From assembly GCF_013106755.1 (NCBI RefSeq), contig NZ_WHPF01000014.1, forward strand, positions 62,001 to 126,000: DNA of 64,000 nt, in the 5' to 3' direction. Each line of letters starts with the position of its first letter. Position 1 is the stretch's first letter. The notes below the pieces were generated by a model that worked only from the letters and a program-made list of their open reading frames with translations, was not told the DNA's origin and did no database searches. The translations under genes and the position numbers were made by a program. This DNA comes from Limnovirga soli. GTDB lineage: Bacteria > Bacteroidota > Bacteroidia > Chitinophagales > Chitinophagaceae. Of this stretch, positions 45,278 to 54,431 are shown piece by piece.

Positions 45278-46660
45278 ATGGATTACGGCGCCCTTGCTTT
45301 GATACCGCCCCTGGTAGTAATTGTACTTGCCATTGTTATGCGTACCTCTTTCGAGCCCTTGCTGATTGGGTGTTTGGTGGGGTTTGTAATAATTGCAACG
45401 CATAATCAAACCAATTTTTTTACTGATTTTGTTGAATCTACCATGCGTGTAATTGGAGATTCCTCTTCCGGTGGCTCAGTTTGGGTAATTCTTGTTTGCG
45501 GTCTGTATGGTTCGCTGATTGGTTTAATGGTGCGAAGCGGTGGTACATTAAAATTTGGCGATTGGGCACTGCAAAGAATCCGCTCGAAAAAAGGAGCTTT
45601 AATGGGTGCCTGGTTATTGGGTTTGGTTATTTTTTTAGACGATTATTTAAGTGCATTGGCTGTTGGCCTTTCTATGCGCAAAATTACTGATGCCTATAAA
45701 GTACCCAGAGAAACACTGGCCTATATTGTAAACACCACTGCACCCCCATGGAGTGTAATTGCACCTATTTCTACCTGGACAATTTTTATTGGGTCAATAC
45801 TCGAAACAACGCATGTAGCCGCTACTGGTCAGGGACTAGCCACTTATTGGAAAATGATTCCTTTTGTAGCCTATGGTTATATAAGTGTGTTGCTAATACC
45901 ATTGTTTATTTATGGCGTTTTTCCCTGGTTTGGTAAAATGAAAAAAGCCAACGAACGCGCCGAAACCACCGGTAATTTATTTGGCAGCAGTTTAACCATG
46001 TCGGGTGTATTGGATATTACCTTATTAAACCCAAAGAAAGAATCAAAAGTTATCTATTTTATTCTACCCATGGCCGTTGCACTGGCCGCCACCATTTGGT
46101 TTGATATAGATGCCTTAAAAGGCGTAATGATTGCTGTTGCTTTTACCTTTATTTATTACCTGATTATTAAACTGGGCACATTTCACCAGTTAAGCGAAAC
46201 GGTTTTTAGCGGTTTTAACAGTATGGTATATGCCCTGGCTATTTTAATGATGAGTTATGTGTTGAAAGATGTAAATGATAAAATGGGCTTAACGCAATAT
46301 GTGTTAAATGCAGTATCGCCCTATGTTAGTAAACAATGGTTGCCTTTTGCCGTGTTTTTCTCCTTGTCAACAATTTCTGTAACTACCGGATCTTCCTGGG
46401 GTTTATATGCAGTGGCAATACCCATTGTAGTGCCGTTGGCGCAGCATCTGGGGGGTAATGTGTTGGTTTGTTGCGGGGCCGTGGTAAGTGCCGGTGTATT
46501 TGGTGCCAATGCCTGTTTATATGGCGATGCTACCGTTTTAACATCGCAAAGCACAGAGAATAGTAATTTAGATAATGGATTGGCTCAATTGCCCTATGCT
46601 TTTCTGGCTTTTGCACTAAGCTGTATTGCCTATATTATTTTTGGCTATACTGTTTATTAA
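45278..46660 (+). CDS. NhaC-family Na+/H+ antiporter-type transporter
   Basis: A 460-residue inner-membrane protein with about 11 hydrophobic segments. GLVIFLDDYLSALAVG, NTTAPPWSVIAPISTWTIFI, FSLSTISVTTGSSWGLYAVA and CLYGDATVLTSQST are landmarks of the NhaC-type permeases. Members exchange Na+ for H+, but several work on small organic substrates. Its place in a run of amino-compound genes suggests import or exchange of an organic acid or amino acid rather than ion homeostasis alone. Confidence 0.85.
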   Translation: MDYGALALIPPLVVIVLAIVMRTSFEPLLIGCLVGFVIIATHNQTNFFTDFVESTMRVIGDSSSGGSVWVILVCGLYGSLIGLMVRSGGTLKFGDWALQRIRSKKGALMGAWLLGLVIFLDDYLSALAVGLSMRKITDAYKVPRETLAYIVNTTAPPWSVIAPISTWTIFIGSILETTHVAATGQGLATYWKMIPFVAYGYISVLLIPLFIYGVFPWFGKMKKANERAETTGNLFGSSLTMSGVLDITLLNPKKESKVIYFILPMAVALAATIWFDIDALKGVMIAVAFTFIYYLIIKLGTFHQLSETVFSGFNSMVYALAILMMSYVLKDVNDKMGLTQYVLNAVSPYVSKQWLPFAVFFSLSTISVTTGSSWGLYAVAIPIVVPLAQHLGGNVLVCCGAVVSAGVFGANACLYGDATVLTSQSTENSNLDNGLAQLPYAFLAFALSCIAYIIFGYTVY

Positions 46661-46709
46661 AGTAAAAAGGTCAGTATTAGCCGGACTAAATAACATAATT
46701 AAGCACCGC

Positions 46710-46728
46710 TTGCGTCGCACTCTTGTAC
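46710..46728 (+). repeat. Dispersed repeat family 1
   Basis: The core reads TTGCGTCGCACTCTTGTAC, 50 bases after the antiporter stop, followed by TGTAAAACAAGTGGCGGCAA. Confidence 0.9.
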
Positions 46729-46790
46729 TGTAAAACAAGTGGCGGCAAAAACAGCCGGTAACTATTACAAAATTGTATTTGAACGCAGAT

Positions 46791-47438
46791 ATGAATTATT
46801 CAGAAATTTTGCCATCAGGAATAAGTATTGTGCCCATGCAACAATCTCATGCTGATGCGTTGGAGCAGCTGCAGTATATCGTTTTCCCCGATTTACAGGA
46901 AGATGAGATTTTACATGCACCACAATACAGGCAACATGTAAATATTTTTCCTGAAGGACAATTTGTAGCTACAGATGGCGAAAAAATAATTGGCGCAACC
47001 AGTTCTATCCGGTACCATTTTAATCCGGATATAATTGAGCACCACAGCTTTTTTGAAATTATGGGCGGTGGCTGGTTTACTACCCACGAACCAAATGGAG
47101 AATGGTTATATGGTATGGATGTAAGTGTACATCCCCAATACCGCAACCTGGGCATTGCCAAAGCATTATATAGGGCAAGACATTTTACCTGTAAACAGTT
47201 AAACCTAAAAGGGCAAATGACGGTGGGCATGTTAAATGGTTATGCCAAACAAAGTGCTTACATGACCATAGAAGCCTATTACGATAAAGTAAAGTCGCAC
47301 GAATTGTTCGATCCTACCGTTTCTGTGCAGGAAAAAATAGGGTTCGAAATAAGGGGTTTAATGAAAGATTATCTGAACGATCCTACCTGTGGCAATGCAG
47401 GCGCTATCATTGTTTTACCGGTTGATAAAAATATATAA
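46791..47438 (+). CDS. GNAT family N-acetyltransferase
   Basis: A 215-residue protein. The acetyl-CoA-binding loop is MDVSVHPQYRNLGIAKALYR (V-x-P-x-x-R-x-x-G-x-A/G). A GGGWFTTHEPNGEW insertion before it and a long C-terminal extension make it larger than a minimal GNAT. I prefer the ATG at 46791 over the upstream TTG at 46773. It may acetylate an intermediate of the pathway, or detoxify an amine; only 26 bases separate it from the next aminotransferase gene. Confidence 0.85.
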   Translation: MNYSEILPSGISIVPMQQSHADALEQLQYIVFPDLQEDEILHAPQYRQHVNIFPEGQFVATDGEKIIGATSSIRYHFNPDIIEHHSFFEIMGGGWFTTHEPNGEWLYGMDVSVHPQYRNLGIAKALYRARHFTCKQLNLKGQMTVGMLNGYAKQSAYMTIEAYYDKVKSHELFDPTVSVQEKIGFEIRGLMKDYLNDPTCGNAGAIIVLPVDKNI

Positions 47439-47464
47439 ACACACTAAAAATATAAATAACGATC

Positions 47465-48811
47465 ATGGCTTACATTCAATTAAAAACAGCAATACCTGGC
47501 CCTAAGGGTGCCTTAATGCTGGAACGTAGGGCAGCAGCCACACCAAAGGGCCTTGCCAAATCAACAGAAGTGGTAGTAGAAAAAGCAGAAGGTGCACTGG
47601 TTTGGGACGTAGATGGTAATCAACTGCTCGACTTTGCCGGTGGTATTGGAATGATTAATGTGGGGCACCGACCGGAAACAGTAGTAAACGCCATAAAAGA
47701 CCAACTGGATAAATACATTCATACCTGTTCGCTGGTTACCACTTTTGAACCATATATCGAATTGGCAGAAATGCTAAACAGGTTAACTCCGGGTGATTTC
47801 CCTAAAAAAACCTTATTGGCCAATACCGGTACCGAAGCGGTAGAAAATGCTATTATGCTGGCAAAATATTATACCAAAAGGCCGGCCATTATTTGTTTCG
47901 AAGGGGCATATCATGGCCGTAGTATGCTTACACTTTCCTTAACCAGTAAATACAGTTTATTTAAAAAGGGTTTTGGCTCATTTGTGAGCGATATTTATCG
48001 GTTGCCGGTGCCCAATCTTTATCGTACCCCTGCGGGTATGACTGAAGAGCAATACCTCAATTGGTGTATCAGTAATCTGGAGCATGCATTTATAGCCCAG
48101 GTAGACCCAGAAGCAGTAGCCGCATTTATTATAGAACCCGTTTTAGGGGAAGGCGGTTTTATACAAATGCCTGCACCATTTATCCAAAAAATTCGCGAAC
48201 TGTGTGATAAATACGGCATTGTAATGATTGCCGATGAAATTCAAAGCGGCAGTGGCCGCACCGGTAAACTATTTGCCATAGAGCATACCGGCGTAGTGCC
48301 CGATATGATGACCATCGCCAAATCAATGGGCGCAGGTATGCCAGTAAGCGCAGTAGTAGGTAAAGCAGAAATTATGGACTGCACACATTTGGGTGGTGTG
48401 GGTGGCACCTACGGAGGTAGCCCCGTTGCCGCCGTTGCCGCCATAGAAGCGTTGAAAATATTAAGCACTCCAGAGTTTCTTGCACAAGCTACACACGTTG
48501 GTGCGCTTATAAAAACTACACTTGATGCATGGAAAGAAAAATATGCCCTTGTTGGCGATGTACGTGGCATAGGTGCCATGTGCCTGGTAGAATTTGTAAA
48601 AGATAAAACCACCAAAGAGCCCGATATTGAACTGGCTATGGAAGTACTAAAAGATGCCGTACAACATGGTATTATTCTAATACGTGCCGGCTTATATAGC
48701 AATTGTATTCGCCTGCTGCCCCCAATTGTAATGAACGACGATCAACTGCACGAAGGATTGGCAGTATTGGAAGCCGCCATTCAAAGGGCACATGCAAAAA
48801 GAAGTAAATAA
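47465..48811 (+). CDS. Class III aminotransferase, 4-aminobutyrate-type (second copy)
   Basis: A 448-residue PLP enzyme. LANTGTEAVENAIMLAKYYT, FEGAYHGRSMLTLSLTSKY, AFIIEPVLGEGGFIQMP, VMIADEIQSGSGRTGKLFAI and the PLP Lys286 in TIAKSMGAGMPVSAVVG are present. It is clearly related to the aminotransferase at 42257 but too different to be a recent duplication. Two such enzymes in one locus suggest a substrate with two amino groups, such as a diamine or basic amino acid, or two successive transaminations. Confidence 0.92.
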   Translation: MAYIQLKTAIPGPKGALMLERRAAATPKGLAKSTEVVVEKAEGALVWDVDGNQLLDFAGGIGMINVGHRPETVVNAIKDQLDKYIHTCSLVTTFEPYIELAEMLNRLTPGDFPKKTLLANTGTEAVENAIMLAKYYTKRPAIICFEGAYHGRSMLTLSLTSKYSLFKKGFGSFVSDIYRLPVPNLYRTPAGMTEEQYLNWCISNLEHAFIAQVDPEAVAAFIIEPVLGEGGFIQMPAPFIQKIRELCDKYGIVMIADEIQSGSGRTGKLFAIEHTGVVPDMMTIAKSMGAGMPVSAVVGKAEIMDCTHLGGVGGTYGGSPVAAVAAIEALKILSTPEFLAQATHVGALIKTTLDAWKEKYALVGDVRGIGAMCLVEFVKDKTTKEPDIELAMEVLKDAVQHGIILIRAGLYSNCIRLLPPIVMNDDQLHEGLAVLEAAIQRAHAKRSK

Positions 48812-48849
48812 ATAATGGGCCCGGCAGTAGAAAGCTAATGCAACTTTAC

Positions 48850-48864
48850 TTGCGTCGCACACTT
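48850..48864 (+). repeat. Dispersed repeat family 1, variant ending in CAGGGCC
   Basis: CTTTACTTGCGTCGCACACT is followed by TCAGGGCCTGG instead of TGTAC. It lies 39 bases after the aminotransferase stop and just before the GNAT gene. A frame through it would read LYLRRTLQG, as at 27170. Confidence 0.75.
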
Positions 48865-48904
48865 CAGGGCCTGGATATATTATCAGCAATTAATACAGGT
48901 TTTC

Positions 48905-49324
48905 ATGCAGGTTCAAATAGCAAAAACAGATGCAGATATAGAAAAATGTCTGGACGTAATGTTGGTACTTCGTCCTCATCTGCAGACAGCAAATTTTTTA
49001 CCCCTTGTAAAAGAAATGATGCAGGAAGGGTATATACTGGCATTTATTGAAAACAATGGTAAAGCAGCATCAGTAGTAGGGTACAGATATCAGCAATATT
49101 TGTATAATGGCAAACATTATTATATTGATGATTTAAGCACACTTCCCGAAGAGCGGGGCCATGGCTTTGCTGGCATGCTAATAGATTTTGTTTGCGAAGA
49201 AGCACGTAAAAGAAATTATACCGCCGTTACACTCGACTCAGGTTACACCCGTTTTGATGCCCATCGCCTTTATTTAAACAAAGGTTTTACCATGGTATGC
49301 CATCATTTTTCCAAAACAGTATAA
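48905..49324 (+). CDS. GNAT family N-acetyltransferase (small)
   Basis: A 139-residue single-domain acetyltransferase: IDDLSTLPEERGHGFAGMLI (residues 75-94) is the acetyl-CoA loop, and LDSGYTRFDAHRLYLNKGF the conserved C-terminal part. The ATG at 48905 is adjacent to the repeat at 48850. Ten bases separate its end from the amidohydrolase gene, so the two are probably co-transcribed. Confidence 0.88.
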   Translation: MQVQIAKTDADIEKCLDVMLVLRPHLQTANFLPLVKEMMQEGYILAFIENNGKAASVVGYRYQQYLYNGKHYYIDDLSTLPEERGHGFAGMLIDFVCEEARKRNYTAVTLDSGYTRFDAHRLYLNKGFTMVCHHFSKTV

Positions 49325-49333
49325 TAGCATTTT

Positions 49334-50905
49334 GTGGCACAACTAATTGTATATAATGCACAGGTACTCACCCAAAACACGCAACAGCCTGTTGCAAATG
49401 CATTTGCTGTAGAAAACGGCAGCATTACAGCAATAGGTAATGCTGATGATATACTGCCCTTACAGCAATCAAATACAATAGTTGTAGATGCCAAGGGTAA
49501 CACGATATTGCCAGGGTTTATAGATGCCCATATTCACATTTGGAAAGTAGGTAACTTAAAAACATTTCTCCTTGATCTTCGTGGTGTTTCCTCCATTGTG
49601 GAAATGCAGGATCGGATTTCTGATTTTGTACAACAAAACCCTGGAAATAGCTGGATTCAGGCCCGTGGCTTTAATGAGGCGAATATGAAAGAGGGCCGCA
49701 TGCCCACAAAAGAAGATCTTGATAAAGTGGTACCCAACAGGCCATTATGGGTAATACGCACCTGTGCTCATATTGGCGTAGCCAATTCAGCTGCAATAGC
49801 ATTAGCTGGGGTTACCAATCAATCTGCCATTCCGGTTGGCGGCGAAATGCGGTTACAAGCCAACGGTAGCTTAAATGGCATTTTTACCGAAACTGCTTTA
49901 GGATTAATTACCCAACATATTCCTGCCTATACTGCAGATGATTATGCGCTAATGGTAGAAGCTGCCCAAAATGAACTTATCAGTTATGGTATTACGGCTG
50001 CAACAGATCCGGCAGTAATGCCCGATTTATTAGCCACCTATTATCAAATGGCGGCAGCGCAAAAATTACTTGTTCGCATTAATGCCATGCCAATTCGCGT
50101 GCCGGATGGTGCCAGTGAAATTTTGCCTGTTCCTGAACTATACAACAGTGAAAAATTACAGGTGAATACAGTAAAGTTTTTTGCGGATGGTGGCCTTAGC
50201 GGTATGACAGCTGCCATGAATAAACCATATAAGAACAGCGATTCTCTTGGCGTTCTTCGTTTAACAGAAGATTTTTTTTATCCACTTGCCAAAGAAGCAG
50301 TCATTAAAGGTTTTGGTATTGGTACACATGCCATAGGCGACAGGGCAATTGAGGTGGTATTGGCAGTATATAAACAATTGTATAATGAAGGGCATAGGAG
50401 CTTGCGTATAGAACACCTGGGATTACCTTCTGTAACCGATTTGCAGCAAATGCAGGCCATGCAAATTCATTGTGTATCGCAAAGTATATTTCTAAAAGAG
50501 CTAGGCAAAAATTTTGCCATGTATCTGGAAAAAGAAAGATTAGATCGTTGTTATCCATACAGGTCTGTACTGGATGCCGGCGTAAATCTGGCATTATCCA
50601 GCGATGCACCTGTGGTAAAAGACTTTAACCCGGTTACCGGCATAATTGCTGCATTACACAGAAATGATATTGCAGGTAATACATTGGGCAATGGAGAACA
50701 AATTACCCTTCAGGAAGCAATATATGCATATACATTGGGTGCTGCCAAAGCTAATGGTACTGATCATTTGAATGGTAGTTTAGAGACTGGTAAAAAGGCT
50801 GATTTTATCATTCTCGACAAAGCACTTACGGGTCATTTAGCCGTCAATGAAACTTTCTCCGTACAATCCACTTATATTGATGGTGAATTGGTATATCAAC
50901 AATAA
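49334..50905 (+). CDS. Amidohydrolase, YtcJ-like (Amidohydro_3)
   Basis: A 523-residue metal-dependent hydrolase. FIDAHIHIWKVG holds the metal-binding HxH, GIGTHAIGDRAIE and RIEHLGLPS hold further His ligands, and LALSSDAPVVKDFNP the catalytic Asp. The C-terminus has ADFIILDK, typical for the family. The start codon is GTG at 49334. Substrates of YtcJ-like proteins are mostly unknown N-acyl or cyclic amides; here it could release the amino compound that the aminotransferases use. Confidence 0.88.
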   Translation: MAQLIVYNAQVLTQNTQQPVANAFAVENGSITAIGNADDILPLQQSNTIVVDAKGNTILPGFIDAHIHIWKVGNLKTFLLDLRGVSSIVEMQDRISDFVQQNPGNSWIQARGFNEANMKEGRMPTKEDLDKVVPNRPLWVIRTCAHIGVANSAAIALAGVTNQSAIPVGGEMRLQANGSLNGIFTETALGLITQHIPAYTADDYALMVEAAQNELISYGITAATDPAVMPDLLATYYQMAAAQKLLVRINAMPIRVPDGASEILPVPELYNSEKLQVNTVKFFADGGLSGMTAAMNKPYKNSDSLGVLRLTEDFFYPLAKEAVIKGFGIGTHAIGDRAIEVVLAVYKQLYNEGHRSLRIEHLGLPSVTDLQQMQAMQIHCVSQSIFLKELGKNFAMYLEKERLDRCYPYRSVLDAGVNLALSSDAPVVKDFNPVTGIIAALHRNDIAGNTLGNGEQITLQEAIYAYTLGAAKANGTDHLNGSLETGKKADFIILDKALTGHLAVNETFSVQSTYIDGELVYQQ

Positions 50906-50906
50906 A

Positions 50907-51305
50907 TTATGGTTTGTTCTTTTTATTCTTCCTTATTTCCTGCAGTATTTCTGCTTCAGTTTTTAAAATGGAGTCATCAGGTATTTTTTTTATAAATACG
51001 GTAATAAGGGCGCTTATAGAAGTATTGTTTTTAAGTGTGGCTTTTATTATTACAGAGTCTCCTTTATAACTTGAGTCAATAATCAAATCGTTATTTATAA
51101 ACTTGCCCGTATTACTCCAAAAAATAAGCTCCTTTTGGGTAAGCGGTAAATATTTCCCGTTTGATAATGTTGCATCTACGTTTATGTAGTTGTGAACAAC
51201 CTTTTTTAAACTATCCGTATACAAGTGAAATTCAATCCTGTCAATGGTTTGGGCCTGTACACGGTGGCAAATAAATAATCCCGTTGCCAGTAATAATATC
51301 TTCAT
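50907..51305 (-). CDS. Small exported protein of unknown function
   Basis: About 132 residues from the ATG at 51305, with a signal peptide (KILLLATGLFICHRVQAQ). A further ATG at 51317 is possible; the long version from 51392 is not likely. The mature part is beta-rich (IDRIEFHLYTDSLKK, SVIIKATLKNNTSISALITV) and ends in a basic tail (IRKNKKNKP). It is convergent with the amidohydrolase gene, one base apart. No family is recognised. Confidence 0.6.
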   Translation of the reverse strand: MKILLLATGLFICHRVQAQTIDRIEFHLYTDSLKKVVHNYINVDATLSNGKYLPLTQKELIFWSNTGKFINNDLIIDSSYKGDSVIIKATLKNNTSISALITVFIKKIPDDSILKTEAEILQEIRKNKKNKP

Positions 51306-51406
51306 TTTCCTATGCATATCATTTGTAAAATACTGCAAATTTTTTGGTGTGTTTGTTAAATTTTCCTGTGTAATGTACCTGGCTAATTGCATAAATTAGG
51401 CTTTAC

Positions 51407-51425
51407 TTGCGTCGCACACTTTTAC
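51407..51425 (+). repeat. Dispersed repeat family 1
   Basis: The core reads TTGCGTCGCACACTTTTAC, one change from the common form, preceded by GGCTTTAC. It lies upstream of the small exported protein. Confidence 0.85.
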
Positions 51426-51495
51426 TCCAGAATGCATTGCAGCAAATTTGGTAGTAATACATGTTTTTTGCTCAATATTTAATCTGCAGATGAAA

Positions 51496-51509
51496 GGATT
51501 GCGACGCAA
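51496..51509 (-). repeat. Degenerate family 1 repeat (reverse)
   Basis: The minus strand reads TTGCGTCGCAATCC; only the first ten bases are conserved. It faces the copy at 51407 and follows the stop of the LysR gene on the same strand. Confidence 0.5.
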
Positions 51510-51559
51510 CAGTCGATGCCATAAAATACTACAGTTGGTATCACCATTTTTTATAATTT

Positions 51560-52477
51560 TTATTTTATCCAATCAAATTTTTCCAGCATAATCCTGTCTT
51601 TTTCTTCCTCTAAATACTTTAAAAATGAAGTTGAAACAGGCGAGAAATTTTTACTCTTCATCCAGATAATATTCCATTTGGAAATGATGGGCAAACCCTT
51701 TACCGGTATAATTTGCAGGTCGCCATTTGTAATCTCGTTTTTTATACCAATCAATGGCATGATAGAGCATCCAAGGCCCGCAATTACTGCCTGTTTAACC
51801 GCTTCATTAGAGGTGAGTTCCATTTTTTTGCGCACTGATAAATTATTCTGTTCAATAAATTGCTCCATAACATAACGGGTTCCAGAACCCGGCTCCCGGT
51901 AAATAAGGGGCAGTGTTTCCAGAAAATTTTTATCGTAGGCTTTAGTATTAAAACTCGTGTTTTTATTATTCACCAGGAATAATTTGTTATCCATCAATGT
52001 AATTTTATCAATGGGCAATTGTTCGGGCAACACAGACACCAGCGAAAAGTCTACCTCGTTGTTTTTTAAACTCTCCAGCACTTTTGCTTTATTGGTCACA
52101 TCCAGCATTAATTCTATCCCGGTATGCTGCTGCAAAAAATCGGATAAGAAATAAGGCATAATATATTGCCCTGTTGAAACAATAGAAATTTTTAGTCGCC
52201 CGGTAAGCTGCCCTTTATGCGCCATTGTTTTGTAATTGATGGCATATACTTCATTTAAAATATTTTCTGCTGCTACTGCAATTTCCCTCCCAAAATCGGT
52301 AATAAAAATGCGCCGTCCTATTATGTTTATCAATGGAATTTCAAATTGATCCTGGAAGTTTTTAAGCTGAATAGAAACGGCCGGCTGTGTAAGGTGCAGG
52401 TCTTCCGCAGCCTTTGTAATGCTTTGTGTTTGAGTGATTTTTAAAAAAATCTGTAGCTGATGTAAAGTGTAGTTCAT
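51560..52477 (-). CDS. LysR family transcriptional regulator
   Basis: A 305-residue regulator. The N-terminal HTH is LQIFLKITQTQSITKAAEDL then HLTQPAVSIQLKNFQDQF (residues 8-45), followed by the effector-binding domain with YREPGSGTRYVMEQFI and GLGCSIMPLIGIKN. It is divergent from the isocitrate dehydrogenase gene with about 90 bp between the two starts, so it probably controls that gene. The effector is not known. Confidence 0.92.
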   Translation of the reverse strand: MNYTLHQLQIFLKITQTQSITKAAEDLHLTQPAVSIQLKNFQDQFEIPLINIIGRRIFITDFGREIAVAAENILNEVYAINYKTMAHKGQLTGRLKISIVSTGQYIMPYFLSDFLQQHTGIELMLDVTNKAKVLESLKNNEVDFSLVSVLPEQLPIDKITLMDNKLFLVNNKNTSFNTKAYDKNFLETLPLIYREPGSGTRYVMEQFIEQNNLSVRKKMELTSNEAVKQAVIAGLGCSIMPLIGIKNEITNGDLQIIPVKGLPIISKWNIIWMKSKNFSPVSTSFLKYLEEEKDRIMLEKFDWIK

Positions 52478-52570
52478 AAATATATTTTATGATAGTCATT
52501 ATAAAGTTAAATAAAAATATATGCTTTGGCTTGCTCAATTTTGCGGCATCAAATATTTAAACACGCATAT

Positions 52571-54007
52571 ATGACAAAAATTACAGTTGCAAAAGGGGAT
52601 GGGATAGGTCCGGAAATTATGGATGCTACCCTTCAAATTATGTTTGCTGCAGGCGCACAAATTGAGGTAGAAGAAATACAGGTAGGAGAGCAGGTGTATC
52701 TGGCAGGTAATACAGCTGGTATTGCCAAGGATGCCTGGGATATTATTCGCCGCAACCGGATTTTTTTGAAAGCCCCCATTACCACTCCGCAAGGAGGAGG
52801 GTACAAAAGCCTGAATGTAACCACCCGAAAATTTTTGGGGCTATATGCCAATATAAGGCCCTGTGTTAGCCTTCACCCATTTGTAAAAACAAAACATCCG
52901 CAAATGGATATTGTAATTATCAGGGAGAACGAGGAGGATTTATATGCAGGAATAGAGCACCAGCAAACAGATGAAGTAGTGCAATGTTTAAAACTTATTA
53001 GCAGACCAGGTTGCGAGAAAATAGTACGATATGCTTTTGAATATGCCAGGCAATATGGTAGAAAAAAAGTAACCTGTTTTACAAAAGATAATATAATGAA
53101 ACAAACAGATGGATTGTTTCATAAGGTGTTTGATGAGATTGCTGTTGAGTATCCGGAAATTGCAAATGAACATTGGATTATAGATATTGGTGCAGCAAAA
53201 ATGGCCGATACACCCGAAATGTTTGATGTTATTGTAATGCCCAATTTATATGGTGATGTACTCTCTGATGTAGCAGCACAAATTACTGGCTCAGTGGGTT
53301 TGGCTGGTTCTGCAAATATTGGTGAATCCTGCGCCATGTTCGAAGCCATCCATGGGTCTGCCCCCAAAATGGCCGGACAAAACAGGGCCAACCCCTCTGG
53401 TTTACTGCAAGGCGCTATTATGATGCTAAACCATATTGGACAAAGTGAGGTAGCCGAAAAAATACAAAATGCATGGTTAACAACGATTGAAAAAGGGTTA
53501 CATACAAACGATATTTATAAAGAAGGGGTAAGCCTGCAAAAACTAGGTACCAAAGAGTTTGCGCAGGCTGTAATAAATAATCTTGGTAAAACACCACATT
53601 CCTTTAAACCGGTTTCTTACGAGAAAGAACATGTTTTGCAACTACCTGCCTATAAACGCAAGCCAGCCGCTAAAAAGGAATTAAAGGGGGTGGATGTATT
53701 TGTACATTGGTCTGGCACCAACCCGGCTACGCTGGCCTCAATCATGCAACAAATGGAAACCAATGCTATTAAATTAACCATGATTACAAATCGTGGTATC
53801 AAAGTGTGGCCCGAAGGTTTTGAAGAAACTTTTTGTACCGATCATTGGCGCTGCAGGTATAAACCAGTGGTTGGCAAAAGCATTTTCCCCGAGCATATTA
53901 TTCAATTGCTAAGCAGTGCCATTGCCAATAATATAGATACTATTAAAACTGAAAATCTTTACTCATTTAATAACATTGATGCCTTCTCATTAGGGCAGGG
54001 CCAATAA
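52571..54007 (+). CDS. icd: NADP-dependent isocitrate dehydrogenase (Thermus-type, long form)
   Basis: A 478-residue enzyme from the ATG at 52571; the extra 15 codons upstream do not resemble the family. It has KGDGIGPEIMDATL, RKFLGLYANIRPCVSLHPF, IIRENEEDLYAGIEHQ, VTCFTKDNIMKQTDGLF, DVIVMPNLYGDVLSDVAAQI and MFEAIHGSAPKMAG (substrate and cofactor binding). Beyond residue 340 comes a C-terminal domain of about 130 residues (KGVDVFVHWSGTNPATLASI) found in the long subgroup. It converts isocitrate to 2-oxoglutarate in the TCA cycle. A divergent LysR gene lies upstream. Confidence 0.88.
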   Translation: MTKITVAKGDGIGPEIMDATLQIMFAAGAQIEVEEIQVGEQVYLAGNTAGIAKDAWDIIRRNRIFLKAPITTPQGGGYKSLNVTTRKFLGLYANIRPCVSLHPFVKTKHPQMDIVIIRENEEDLYAGIEHQQTDEVVQCLKLISRPGCEKIVRYAFEYARQYGRKKVTCFTKDNIMKQTDGLFHKVFDEIAVEYPEIANEHWIIDIGAAKMADTPEMFDVIVMPNLYGDVLSDVAAQITGSVGLAGSANIGESCAMFEAIHGSAPKMAGQNRANPSGLLQGAIMMLNHIGQSEVAEKIQNAWLTTIEKGLHTNDIYKEGVSLQKLGTKEFAQAVINNLGKTPHSFKPVSYEKEHVLQLPAYKRKPAAKKELKGVDVFVHWSGTNPATLASIMQQMETNAIKLTMITNRGIKVWPEGFEETFCTDHWRCRYKPVVGKSIFPEHIIQLLSSAIANNIDTIKTENLYSFNNIDAFSLGQGQ

Positions 54008-54016
54008 TAAAATACC

Positions 54017-54259
54017 ATGATAATACAATTAATAAATGGGCACTTTACAGCTCAGGAAGCCATTGAAATATTAACGCAAATGATACACGTTAAAATTAAA
54101 TTTCACGAAAACAAGATCCATAAATCAGCAAATGAGGAAGATATCAAGTTTCGGGAAAATAAAATCAAGCAGCTGCAGAAAGAACTGCATAATGCAACAC
54201 AACATATTCTTGTAAAAGGTAAATCTCTGGATGTTTTTGCAGCAGTGGAGTTGGAGTAA
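54017..54259 (+). CDS. Small helical protein of unknown function
   Basis: An 80-residue protein with a likely helix of charged residues (NEEDIKFRENKIKQLQKELH). It follows the isocitrate dehydrogenase by nine bases and is therefore probably co-expressed. Similar small proteins occur scattered in Bacteroidota. No function is known. Confidence 0.6.
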   Translation: MIIQLINGHFTAQEAIEILTQMIHVKIKFHENKIHKSANEEDIKFRENKIKQLQKELHNATQHILVKGKSLDVFAAVELE

Positions 54260-54305
54260 ATTTAGCATATTTATTAGGCCGGCTAAACAATAGCTTCAGC
54301 TTTAC

Positions 54306-54324
54306 TTGCGTCGCACTCTTGTAC
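54306..54324 (+). repeat. Dispersed repeat family 1
   Basis: The core reads TTGCGTCGCACTCTTGTAC, 47 bases after the stop of the small gene, preceded by GCTTTAC and followed by GTATGGTAATGCTATTCAGC. Confidence 0.9.
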
Positions 54325-54370
54325 GTATGGTAATGCTATTCAGCAAAAGGGTTTGGGTTATGCAGCTTTA

Positions 54371-54403
54371 TTAAAGGGCAATGGTTAAATTCCATTGCCC
54401 TTT
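54371..54403. terminator. Hairpin between convergent genes, possible terminator
   Basis: TTAAAGGGCAATGG, a loop of seven bases and CCATTGCCCTTTAA form a 14-bp perfect stem between the small plus-strand gene and the TPM gene. On the minus strand the T-run after the stem is short, so termination strength is uncertain. Confidence 0.6.
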
Positions 54404-54431
54404 AAAAAATATTGTTAGCTAAAATGCAGCT

